Shown here: positions 53,397 to 63,589 of the stretch, piece by piece
Layout of the letters: each line of letters begins with the position of its first letter
Numbering within the stretch: the stretch's first letter is position 1
NCBI GenBank assembly: GCA_963818505.1
Contig: CAWFSJ010000006.1
Location: forward strand, 1 to 64,000
DNA length: 64,000 bases
Direction: 5' to 3'
Origin: JADKAV01 sp963818505
GTDB lineage: Bacteria > Actinomycetota > Actinomycetes > S36-B12 > UBA10799
Notes under the pieces: generated by a model
Database searches by the model: none
Seen by the model: the letters and a program-made list of their open reading frames with translations, nothing else
What the model was told of the DNA's origin: nothing
Translations under genes and position numbers: made by a program

Positions 53397-54050
53397 TCAG
53401 TGACTAAGCACCCGTCCGAACAGCACGTCGAGTTCGGCTGCGGTCGTCTCGTAGTCGGTGTGGTGCACGCCCACCAGTCCCAGGTCGCGCGCAGCGACGA
53501 CGTTGGGCATCAGGTCGTCGACGAACACACACGCAGCCGCCGGCAGGTCGATGGCCTGCAGCGTGTGGTGGTAGATCTGGGCGTCAGGTTTGCGCATCCC
53601 GACCTCACCGGAGATCACCACGGCATCGAACATCCCGTCGAACAGGTCGGTCGGGTAGTTGTTGCCCCACGAGTTGCTCAGAAGAGCGGTGCGGATTCCG
53701 TGCTCCTTGGCCCGGCGCACGTACGCGATCATGTCCGGACTGTGCCTGAAGAACTTGAACATGCGGTCCAGCAGCCCGGCTGCGGCCACGCTCTGCCCGG
53801 TGCGGGTCGTCAGGGATTCGGCCAGATGCTCCTCGAACTGCGGAACCTGCATCTCGCCGCGCTCCAGCGCGTGGATCGGGTTGTAGGCGGCTTCGATCGC
53901 GTAGTCCCGGCCCAGCCATTCGCGCATGACCTCGATGAAGGCCGTGATGTCGATCTGCTCCTCGGCGGCCCAAGCCCCCATCGCCTCGGGCATCCCCACG
54001 GTGAGCACCCCGCCCCAGTCGACTATCAGTCCTGAGAGCGGCATATCCAC
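53397..54050 (-). CDS. HAD-family hydrolase
   Basis: A 217-residue subfamily IA phosphatase-like protein. DWGGVLT is motif I (DxGGVLT; the second aspartate is replaced by Gly as in many family members), LLSNSWG is motif II, and FVDDLMPNVVAARDLGL is motif IV. A helical cap lies between. The substrate is unknown. It lies three bases after the CpaE-like gene and is probably co-transcribed. In mycobacteria an HAD gene also neighbours an Rv3660c-type ATPase, but the pilus genes of that locus are not seen here. Confidence 0.83.
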   Translation of the reverse strand: MDMPLSGLIVDWGGVLTVGMPEAMGAWAAEEQIDITAFIEVMREWLGRDYAIEAAYNPIHALERGEMQVPQFEEHLAESLTTRTGQSVAAAGLLDRMFKFFRHSPDMIAYVRRAKEHGIRTALLSNSWGNNYPTDLFDGMFDAVVISGEVGMRKPDAQIYHHTLQAIDLPAAACVFVDDLMPNVVAARDLGLVGVHHTDYETTAAELDVLFGRVLSH

Positions 54051-54053
54051 AGG

Positions 54054-55073
54054 TTATCGGGCCACTTCGGACACGATGGGGCCAAGGGCGTCGGCCCGCA
54101 ACGGCTCCCCCAGGAAGCCGACCGCGGCCTGTGGCAGGAACTGACCCAGGCGGTCGGCCACGCGCGCGGTTGCCGCATGCGGATCGCTGCACTTGTTGAT
54201 CACCACAGTCACTGTGCCCGTCACCGTTTCCACGACCGCGGGCAGGCTTCGCCAAAGTCGCTGCTGTGCGACCTCGGTGTCACCCACCACGATGACGACG
54301 TGCTGGGCGGTTCCCAAGGCGATCATCGTCGCCGTGGTCCAGTCGGGGACCAGACCGATGTCGGCCCCCGGGTCGACCGCGCTGTCCACGTCGACGACCA
54401 CGTGCCGGTAACGCCTGCGCGCCGTGGTCAGGACCTGCTGGAAGGCACCGGGGTGCACAGCCGGGTAGGCGGCAGGCTCGACCCCTGTGAGCACCTGCAG
54501 CCCGGAACCAGCCGTCGCGCAGGCGAGATCATCCACGCCACGGTCGACTGCCAGGCACGCCCTGAGCAGGCCGCCGATCGGCAGACCGAAACGATCCCCG
54601 ACTCCCGCGGCGTGGACATTGCCGTCCAGCAGCAGCGTGGGAGCCGATGCGGCGAGGGCTTCGGCCAGAGCGCACGCCACCGTCGTGACACCCCACGAAC
54701 CCGGTGGGCCCCACACCGTGACCAGACTGCCGGGTTCGGGTGCTGGTTCTCCCACCGCCCGCAGCAGGCGGTTGAGCTCGGCCTGGTCGGACGGGCAGTC
54801 GCCGGAGTCACCGACCACCACGACCGGGGCCAGCGCCCGCAGCCGGGACAGGCCCTCGTGCAGGCGCGCGAGGTCCTCGGGCAGGACCACCAGAGCGACC
54901 TCGTCGTTCTCGCAACGAAGTAGGACCTCCACCATGGTGCGGCATGTCAGGACTGTCAGGCCGGCCGCCTGCGCATCTGCGGCCAGCACGTCCTCCCACA
55001 ACTTGCCGGTCCGGCCGAGCACGATCGTCAACGCCACGTTTTCCCCAGGTTCCAGTTTCGACTCTGCGGTCAT
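54054..55073 (-). CDS. CpaE/MinD-like P-loop protein (Rv3660c-type)
   Basis: A 339-residue protein with a receiver-like N-terminal domain (TIVLGRTGKLWEDVLAADAQAAGLTVLTC) and a MinD/ParA-like C-terminal domain. The P-loop reads VWGPPGSWGVTTVACALAEAL: the Gly-rich frame and TT are kept, but the basic residue usually before TT (K or R) is V. HVVVDVDSAVDPG matches the A' box area. It belongs to the CpaE/Rv3660c type, known in tad pilus and division contexts. There are no tad genes around. It is divergent from the BldC-like gene with 26 bp between starts. Confidence 0.78.
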   Translation of the reverse strand: MTAESKLEPGENVALTIVLGRTGKLWEDVLAADAQAAGLTVLTCRTMVEVLLRCENDEVALVVLPEDLARLHEGLSRLRALAPVVVVGDSGDCPSDQAELNRLLRAVGEPAPEPGSLVTVWGPPGSWGVTTVACALAEALAASAPTLLLDGNVHAAGVGDRFGLPIGGLLRACLAVDRGVDDLACATAGSGLQVLTGVEPAAYPAVHPGAFQQVLTTARRRYRHVVVDVDSAVDPGADIGLVPDWTTATMIALGTAQHVVIVVGDTEVAQQRLWRSLPAVVETVTGTVTVVINKCSDPHAATARVADRLGQFLPQAAVGFLGEPLRADALGPIVSEVAR

Positions 55074-55099
55074 TATGCGCCTGTGGGATCATTCCCCTC

Positions 55100-55339
55100 G
55101 TGCGCTTCCTCACCCTGGCCGACGTCGCGGAGACCCTGAACATCTCCTCTGCTCAGACATACGCCCTCGTCAGATCCGGGGAACTGCGCGCGATCAAGGT
55201 GGGCGGGCGCGGCCAGTGGCGGGTCGAGACCACCGAACTTGAGGACTACATCCAGCGTGCCTACGAGAAGACCGCCGCGATGTTAGCCGAAGGGAATCTC
55301 GACGCGGCCGAGCACGGCGGCGACCTGCCGCAGAGGTAG
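55100..55339 (+). CDS. BldC-like MerR-type HTH protein
   Basis: A 79-residue protein, GTG start 55100, with an open frame upstream that is antisense to the previous gene. LTLADVAETLNISSAQTYALVRSGELRAIKVGGRGQWRVETTELEDYIQRAYEKT is a winged-helix excisionase/MerR-type fold similar to BldC, a developmental regulator of actinomycetes. BldC is known to bind DNA direct repeats by head-to-tail oligomers. Its target here is unknown; four phased repeats lie 500 bp downstream (55831-55870). The 26-bp divergent gap to the CpaE-like gene suggests leaderless or overlapping promoters. Confidence 0.8.
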   Translation: MRFLTLADVAETLNISSAQTYALVRSGELRAIKVGGRGQWRVETTELEDYIQRAYEKTAAMLAEGNLDAAEHGGDLPQR

Positions 55340-55789
55340 CAACTCGGGTCGGCCCTCGCAGCGCACGTGCGCGAAATCCTGGGCGACCCACTCCAACTGC
55401 ACGATCCGGCTCCCCCCACCGGCCAGGAGCACCTCGCGCGGGATCCGTCCGGCCAGATGGCGCAAGGCCTGCCTGAAAGTCAAAGGGTTCGCTGGCACCC
55501 GGTGGTCGGCACGACTGCCGGTGCGGATCGCCGCGCAGGCCTGCGCGTGCACGAGCGCGGAGGGTATCTGGAACCAGCCGTCCCCCACCGCCAGCAACGG
55601 TCCGCGCAGGGTCCGTCCGGAAACCTCGACCTCGAGACTGGCGTACCCGCACAGGTACTCAGCCAGCGACCACGACCCCCGCTGGACCTCCAAGGCGTCA
55701 CGGTGCTCGTAGTGCAGGTCCAGCCGGTCAGTGGCCGTCACCTGCACCTCGATGTCGGTGAGTTCGCTCCAGCGGTCATCCATATCCAC
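55283..55789 (-). CDS. Conserved hypothetical protein (168 residues)
   Basis: I do not recognise a named family. The protein has an acidic, strand-rich N-terminal half (SELTDIEVQVTATDRLDLHYEHRDALEVQRGSWSLAEYL) and reads LRGPLLAVGDGWFQIPSALVHAQACAAI, then a basic middle and a C-terminal LLPLRQVAAVLGRVEIPFG. No signal peptide or membrane helix is seen. Codon use and the orderly pattern look genuine. It overlaps the end of the convergent BldC-like gene by 57 bp. Confidence 0.65.
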   Translation of the reverse strand: MDMDDRWSELTDIEVQVTATDRLDLHYEHRDALEVQRGSWSLAEYLCGYASLEVEVSGRTLRGPLLAVGDGWFQIPSALVHAQACAAIRTGSRADHRVPANPLTFRQALRHLAGRIPREVLLAGGGSRIVQLEWVAQDFAHVRCEGRPELLPLRQVAAVLGRVEIPFG

Positions 55790-55830
55790 AACAGGCTAAA
55801 CCACTGCGCGCAATAGGCATAAGATCTGAT

Positions 55831-55870
55831 TCAAACGACATCAAACAGCGACAAATGAGATCAAATGAAC
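55831..55870 (+). promoter_or_regulatory. Four phased 10-bp direct repeats at the start of the Rv3235-like gene
   Basis: TCAAACGACA, TCAAACAGCG, ACAAATGAGA and TCAAATGAAC follow one another exactly at 10-bp spacing, so they lie on one face of the helix. The last includes the ATG (55865). TAAGAT at 55820-55825 could be a -10 box. The AT-rich stretch stands out from the GC-rich surroundings and could be an operator for a head-to-tail binder. Confidence 0.55.
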
Positions 55871-56275
55871 ACACGCGCACTTGCTCAAGCTCTCCCCTGC
55901 GACGCCTGGGAACCCCCCACCCAGCCCGCTCGCACCCGCCATCTACGGCTCGTCACAGACGAGCAGCCGCAAGGTCCCGATGAGGTGTGGGTGAAACGTC
56001 TGACGCAATGTCTGGTGGAGGTCCTGGCCGGGCAGCGTTCAGCAGCCACCCTGGTGAGGGTCCTTTCGCCAGCGGTCTTCACGGCGTTGCGCACGAGCGA
56101 AGCCGACCAGGGCCTCGCCGGCGGCAGGGTGGTCAGCGTTCGCACCCAGGCCCTCACCGACCAGAGCGTCGAGGTGGCCGCGGTGGTCAAGTGCGCGCAG
56201 CGCACCAGAGCGGTAGCCCTACGCCTTCACCGCCGGTCAAACCGGTGGCGGGTGGTCTGCCTGCTGGTGGTGTGA
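55865..56275 (+). CDS. Rv3235-family protein (DUF6459-like)
   Basis: A 136-residue protein of a family found beside secA in many actinobacteria. Features are a Pro-rich N-terminal part (AWEPPTQPARTRHLRLVTDE), then VWVKRLTQCLVEVLAGQRSAATLVRVLSPAVFTAL and the closing KCAQRTRAVALRLHRRSNRWRVVCLLVV. Function is unknown; the fold is probably small and beta-rich at the end. Its TGA stop directly abuts the secA stop (TGATCA), so convergent transcripts meet here without any gap. Confidence 0.78.
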   Translation: MNTRALAQALPCDAWEPPTQPARTRHLRLVTDEQPQGPDEVWVKRLTQCLVEVLAGQRSAATLVRVLSPAVFTALRTSEADQGLAGGRVVSVRTQALTDQSVEVAAVVKCAQRTRAVALRLHRRSNRWRVVCLLVV

Positions 56276-59056
<2,781 letters not shown>

Positions 59057-59094
59057 TGCATGGTACGTGACGACCCGGATGGTGGGATGGGGTC

Positions 59095-59889
59095 GTGATC
59101 CGCGAACGTCTCGACTTCGCCGAGGGCATACTGCGACCCTTGGCCGACAGCGATGCGCAGCCCATCGCACAAGCGTGTGGTGACCCCGAAATCGCCCGTT
59201 GGACGCAGGTCCCGGTCCCGTATTCGATCGACGACGCCCGGGAGTTCATCCGGACACGGGCCGGCGAGGCCCACGTGTGGGTCATCGACGCGGACGGGCT
59301 GGCGGGGGTCATCGGACTGCGCAACACCTTGGCGACGATGCCTGGGCCCAAGACCGAGGTCGGCTACTGGGTGGCGCCCTGGGCCCGCGGCCGCGGACTG
59401 GCCACCGCGGCGCTGATCTCCGTGCGCGACGAGTGCCAGCGCGTGGGGTACCAGCGCATCGACTGGGAAGCGTTGAGCGGCAACGAAGCTTCGGTGCGCG
59501 TGGCACGCAAGGCCGGTTTCCGCATCGAGGGTGCGCGTCGGCAAGGCCTTGTCCAGCGCGGGCGCCTCGTCGACTCTGTCATCGGTGGCTGGACCGCACA
59601 GCCAGTGGTGGCCGAACTGGTGGCAGGACAGTGGCAGGTCCAGCCGCTGAATCCAGAGGCATTGCCGGCCGACCTGCGCCCCGCGGGCAGCAGTGCGGTC
59701 GCGGTCTGGGTGGCCCGGAGCGCCGTAGGTGGCCACGACAGCGGCTACATCCTCGGGTTGCGCTCGCCAGCCGGGGTTCACGTGGTGGGTCGGGACGCAC
59801 CCGAAGCGGCCGTCGAGGCCGCCCAGCGGTACTTGCGGGCACAGGGCTGGGCAGTCACCGACGAGCCGGTGCCGCCGGGGTGGTTGTGA
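59095..59889 (+). CDS. GNAT-family N-acetyltransferase
   Basis: A 264-residue protein. Residues 1-165 are a RimJ/RimL-like GNAT domain: LRPLADSDAQPIAQACGDPEIARWTQVPVPYSIDDAREFI, YWVAPWARGRGLATAALISV (acetyl-CoA site) and NEASVRVARKAGFRIEGARRQG. The last 90 residues form a separate region ending AVEAAQRYLRAQGWAVTDEPVPPGWL. It could acetylate a protein N-terminus or a small amine; the target is unknown. It is divergent from secA with 38 bp between starts and reads into the LuxR gene from the opposite side. Confidence 0.83.
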   Translation: MIRERLDFAEGILRPLADSDAQPIAQACGDPEIARWTQVPVPYSIDDAREFIRTRAGEAHVWVIDADGLAGVIGLRNTLATMPGPKTEVGYWVAPWARGRGLATAALISVRDECQRVGYQRIDWEALSGNEASVRVARKAGFRIEGARRQGLVQRGRLVDSVIGGWTAQPVVAELVAGQWQVQPLNPEALPADLRPAGSSAVAVWVARSAVGGHDSGYILGLRSPAGVHVVGRDAPEAAVEAAQRYLRAQGWAVTDEPVPPGWL

Positions 59890-59898
59890 CAGGGCAGC

Positions 59899-60489
59899 TC
59901 AGCCGGGTAGGCGCAACCATCCGATCTGCCCTGCGCGCACGACCGCCTGAGTCCGGGAGTTCACTCCGAGTTTGTTGAAGACATGGCCGAGGTGGTTGCG
60001 GACCGTGTGCTCGGAGATGAACAGGTTGGCTGCGATCTGGCGGTTGCTCATCCCCTGGGCGAGCAGCGTCGTCACCTCGAGCTCGCGGGCTGTGGGTTCG
60101 TTGGGACCACACACGGCCGCGCTTTGGCGCACGGTCACCTGACCACGACGCAGCGACTGGACGGCGAGGATCAGATCGGAGGGACTGCAGTCGCGGGCCA
60201 GGACCTCCTTGGCACCTGCCCTGACCAGGTCCACGACGGCACGGTCCGATCCGGGGACGCCGACCACGATGGTCGGGGTGTGCGATCGCAGCGCCTCCAT
60301 CACGACATCGGCGTCTTGGGCCACGTGCCGGCGCACCCCCACGATGGCCGCCCCGTGCGGACCCGGCCAAGCCACCGAGACACCCCATGGGCTGACTGTG
60401 GGCTCCGGGGAGAGCATCCCGTGCAACGTGGCCACAATGCCGTGGGCGAACAGGGGTTCGGGGTCCATCACCAAAGTGCGATGGACCAC
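59899..60489 (-). CDS. LuxR/NarL-type regulator with degenerate receiver
   Basis: A 196-residue protein with a receiver-like N-terminal half and a C-terminal LuxR helix-turn-helix (TARELEVTTLLAQGMSNRQIAANLFISEHTVRNHLGHVFNKLGVNSRTQAVVRA). In the receiver, the strand that should end in the phospho-accepting aspartate reads GAAIVGVRR, so the acceptor is missing; LVMDPEP keeps part of the acidic pocket. It is therefore probably phosphorylation-independent. GTG 60489 is a guess; no ribosome site is clear, and translation may be coupled to hpf, whose stop lies 15 bases before. Confidence 0.78.
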   Translation of the reverse strand: MVHRTLVMDPEPLFAHGIVATLHGMLSPEPTVSPWGVSVAWPGPHGAAIVGVRRHVAQDADVVMEALRSHTPTIVVGVPGSDRAVVDLVRAGAKEVLARDCSPSDLILAVQSLRRGQVTVRQSAAVCGPNEPTARELEVTTLLAQGMSNRQIAANLFISEHTVRNHLGHVFNKLGVNSRTQAVVRAGQIGWLRLPG

Positions 60490-60503
60490 GGCGTTGCTGC
60501 TGG

Positions 60504-61154
60504 TCAGGCCGACTCCTCGGCGCGCTGCTCGTCGTCGGCGGTGTGCACCCGGATCAGACCGTAGTCGAATCCGCGGCGGCGGTAGACCACAGCCGGGTCC
60601 CCGGACCTCTCGTCGATGAACAGGAAGAAGTCGTGGCCGACCATCTCCATCTCGGTGACCGCCTGCTCGACGGACATCGGCACGGTCTCGTGGCTCTTCT
60701 CCCGGACGACCAGCGGCCCCTGCTCCCACACGGTGTCCTCGTCGGGATCGACCGCCTCGGCCTCAGCCTCGACGGCCGGGGTCTCCAGATTGTCGAAACC
60801 TTCGGCACGGGGACTGCGCAGCGACTCCGCGCCGTGCCGGTGGTAGCGGTTCTTGTCCGCAGCCCTGCGCAGACGCTGCTCCAGTCGCCCGTACGCGATG
60901 TCCAATGCGGCGTACTTGTCGGATGCGGCCGCTTCTGCGCGGATCACAGACCCGTTGGCCCGGGTAGTCAGTTCGACCTCGAAGGCGCGGTCTGCCAGAC
61001 GTGGGTTCGCCTCTTTGGAGACCTCTACGTCGACGCGCCGCAGCGGTATCCCGAATTTGTCGATGCGCTCCAACTTGCTGTGTACGTGCTCACGGAAGCG
61101 CCGGGACACCTCAACGTGTCGGCCGTGCACCACGATCTCAGCAACGTCGCTCAC
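60504..61154 (-). CDS. hpf: Long-form ribosome hibernation promoting factor
   Basis: A 216-residue protein with an S30AE/RaiA domain (about 1-105) and a C-terminal dimerisation domain (about 150-216, VGHDFFLFIDERSGDPAVVYRRRGFDYGLI). It dimerises ribosomes into inactive 100S particles during slow growth. A linker of about 40 acidic residues joins the domains. GTG 61154 is preceded by AAAGGAGGGCT, a strong ribosome site; an in-frame extension to 61181 lacks this. Its place between comF and secA is the usual actinobacterial order. Confidence 0.95.
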   Translation of the reverse strand: MSDVAEIVVHGRHVEVSRRFREHVHSKLERIDKFGIPLRRVDVEVSKEANPRLADRAFEVELTTRANGSVIRAEAAASDKYAALDIAYGRLEQRLRRAADKNRYHRHGAESLRSPRAEGFDNLETPAVEAEAEAVDPDEDTVWEQGPLVVREKSHETVPMSVEQAVTEMEMVGHDFFLFIDERSGDPAVVYRRRGFDYGLIRVHTADDEQRAEESA

Positions 61155-61235
61155 GACAGCCCTCCTTTGGTATGCCCACACCGGGCGTCTTCACGCTAAC
61201 CCTTTGCCGCCCGTCAGCGCACGTCGGGTCGAGCA

Positions 61236-61868
61236 TCACCGTCCGGCCACCACGACTCTGCCCACCACGGTGTAGCCGGCGGCCACCAGGACCCGCTCAC
61301 ACTCGCCCAGGGTCGCCCCCGAGGTTCGCACGTCGTCTATCAGGATGACCGGGCCGGCACCGGGCCGCACGGCACGCATGCTGCCAGCGATGTTGGCCCG
61401 CCGAGCCGCGTAGGACAGTTCGGCAGCATCCGAGCGGCGCCGCGAACTCAGCAATCTGCACGCTTGAAGATCCACTGCTCCCCCAGCGATCCGCGCAAGC
61501 TCCCACGTGTGGTCGAAGCCTCGCCTCCGCAGGGCCTGCGGGGTGGATGGGGCGGGGACCACCAACGCGTCGTTGCCACCCAGGTCTTCAGCGAGCACCA
61601 GCATCAGGCCGGCCGCCAGGACCTGCGCGAGAACCGGACCAAGCGTGCGAACGCCGCGGTCCTTGTATCCAACGACGGCTTCTGGCACGCATCCCTCGTA
61701 GGGGCACCCGACCACCACTGGCGGGTCGGTCGCCAGAACCACGGGGTCCACCGCAGCTGCCAACTCGGCGTCGCACTCGCCGCACCAGGCACGACCGGGG
61801 GCAGAGCAGCCCACGCAAGCAGACCCGAACAGCAGCGCGACCACGGCATCACCCCATGCGCCCACCAT
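61236..61868 (-). CDS. comF: ComF-family phosphoribosyltransferase-like protein
   Basis: A 210-residue protein with an N-terminal zinc-binding cluster (CVGCSAPGRAWCGEC) and a C-terminal phosphoribosyltransferase fold with the PRPP-like loop ILIDDVRTSGATLGEC. ALRRRGFDHTWELAR is the family segment. It is related to ComF, a competence protein of Bacillus, but in actinobacteria its role is not defined. ATG 61868 is chosen (GTG 61895 is also possible); the gene follows lpqB by about 50 bp and may be in its operon. Confidence 0.88.
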   Translation of the reverse strand: MVGAWGDAVVALLFGSACVGCSAPGRAWCGECDAELAAAVDPVVLATDPPVVVGCPYEGCVPEAVVGYKDRGVRTLGPVLAQVLAAGLMLVLAEDLGGNDALVVPAPSTPQALRRRGFDHTWELARIAGGAVDLQACRLLSSRRRSDAAELSYAARRANIAGSMRAVRPGAGPVILIDDVRTSGATLGECERVLVAAGYTVVGRVVVAGR

Positions 61869-61918
61869 CCGATGATGCAGGTGGCGTAGGCCCACCAGCC
61901 TTGGCGCTGTGGAAAACC

Positions 61919-63589
61919 TCAGCCCGGGTATCGGGGGTCGCGCCCGGCTGTGGTCGGCACCCAGGTCGTGCCGTTGAACTGCCAGATGCGCCCGTCTGCG
62001 GTACCCGACAGGAGCGGACGGCCCGGGGCTGCTGCCACCGACCGCGCCCGCGGCGGGCCCCCGAGCAGACTCACAGAGAACAACCCGAGGTCCACGGTGG
62101 CCACCTGCGCCGGCTGACCGGGCTGCTTCACCAACAGGGCGGCTTGTGTGGCCGAAAGCCACGCAGCCGCGCGCACCGGGCCCGTGGCGATCGCCCTGGG
62201 CCGCGAAGGCCGCGCCGGACCGGTGCGGTCCATCCGAAGCAGGTAGGCCACCGCCGCATTGCGCGGTCCGGCCACCACAAGTGCACGGGATCCGTCCCGG
62301 GATACCTGAACAGAACTCACATCCGTCAATGGGATCGGCACCCGTCTGGCGCCCAGCACATTCACCGCCTGAACCGCCGCGCCCCGCCCCGGCAGCCACA
62401 GCACTCCGGTCCGGTCCCAGGAACCGCCTTCGCTGGTCATGCGGGTGCGCGCCCGGCTCCACGGCTGGCCTGGTTCCAGGGCCGCGGTGAGGGCTTGACC
62501 GGCTGGGTCCGTGGCGGCCACCGAGCCGAGGTCCAACGAGATGACAGGGTGGCTGACCGGGGGATCGGCCACCCCAGCCGCGCCCGGCACCTGTTCGGCC
62601 AGGCCCGCGGCAGGAACCTCCTGCACAGCACCACGCCTGGTGAAGTACCAGGGCACGGTGCCCGGCAGTCCGTCCGGATCCAATCCCGCCCAGGCCGTTC
62701 GTGGTTGTACCGCCTGTTCACCGGGGACCTCGTACGGCCGCCCCTCGACCGAGATGATCACCGCGCGCAGTCCCTGCACTTGGCGCAGAGTCCAGACGAT
62801 CTGGGCCGACAGATCCTGGCGCGCCCGGTCGTCGGCGAGATTAGCCGCATCGCTCAGGTCGACTCTCGCGATCCCGTCGGAGATGTTCACGGACAACAGG
62901 GACGTCCCCTGCGGAAAGGCCGTGGTGACGGCAGGCTCCAGCCAAGCGCCCGGGCCCGACAGCAGCGACTCGAGCAGGTCGGTGGCGACATCACCCTGGC
63001 TGCTGGCTATGAGTACGGGATTCGGTGCCAGGATCGCCCCGGGACGCGCCATGAAGTAGGTCTGGTACTCCCGGAACGAGCGCTCCAGCCCTGCCCGCGA
63101 GAGAAGCAGGCCCGGTTCCAGTTCGGCGATGCGCCATTGACCGTCCACTTGCACGAGCCGAAATGCCGTGTTCACCTGCGTACCTGGCGGACTGGGGGCG
63201 TACTGGGATCGCCCGGAGATCACGCCCACCGCTGCCGCGTTGAGCCTGACCTCGCGTTCACTTGCGCTCGTGAGGGTGTCGGTGTCGTTGCCGTAGACGC
63301 GCACCCCGGCCTGCGGGTCCCAAGTGGAGGCGGCCGTCGCAGTCAGGTAGAGCCGGGCCACGGCGTGGTCGTCCTCGAAACCGGAGGCGGCATCCAGGAA
63401 TCCCTGCACCACCTCGAGTTGGGTCATCCCCTCGCTGGGCGGTCGGGCCAGAACCCGGACGAAACTGTTCGCCCCCACGTCTGTGACGGGTTGGTCGACC
63501 TCGACCACTGGGCCGCTTGTTGGAACCTGGGCACATCCGGCCAGTGCCACCAGAGCAATGCCTGCCGCTGTGAAAGCTGTCCGGGTCAT
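61919..63589 (-). CDS. lpqB: Lipoprotein LpqB
   Basis: A 556-residue lipoprotein. The lipobox is LAGC with the modified cysteine at residue 19 (MTRTAFTAAGIALVALAGC). A GerMN-like region (about 50-300) is followed by a beta-propeller-like C-terminal domain. LpqB is known to modulate the MtrAB two-component system in mycobacteria and Streptomyces. Its ATG overlaps the mtrB stop (ATGA), so the two are coupled, fitting the conserved mtrA-mtrB-lpqB operon. Confidence 0.95.
   Translation of the reverse strand: MTRTAFTAAGIALVALAGCAQVPTSGPVVEVDQPVTDVGANSFVRVLARPPSEGMTQLEVVQGFLDAASGFEDDHAVARLYLTATAASTWDPQAGVRVYGNDTDTLTSASEREVRLNAAAVGVISGRSQYAPSPPGTQVNTAFRLVQVDGQWRIAELEPGLLLSRAGLERSFREYQTYFMARPGAILAPNPVLIASSQGDVATDLLESLLSGPGAWLEPAVTTAFPQGTSLLSVNISDGIARVDLSDAANLADDRARQDLSAQIVWTLRQVQGLRAVIISVEGRPYEVPGEQAVQPRTAWAGLDPDGLPGTVPWYFTRRGAVQEVPAAGLAEQVPGAAGVADPPVSHPVISLDLGSVAATDPAGQALTAALEPGQPWSRARTRMTSEGGSWDRTGVLWLPGRGAAVQAVNVLGARRVPIPLTDVSSVQVSRDGSRALVVAGPRNAAVAYLLRMDRTGPARPSRPRAIATGPVRAAAWLSATQAALLVKQPGQPAQVATVDLGLFSVSLLGGPPRARSVAAAPGRPLLSGTADGRIWQFNGTTWVPTTAGRDPRYPG

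Noticed and set aside
61887..62462. N-terminal extension of comF through lpqB
   Set aside because: It is out of frame within the certain lpqB gene and shows no conserved features; the ComF zinc cluster starts just after ATG 61868.
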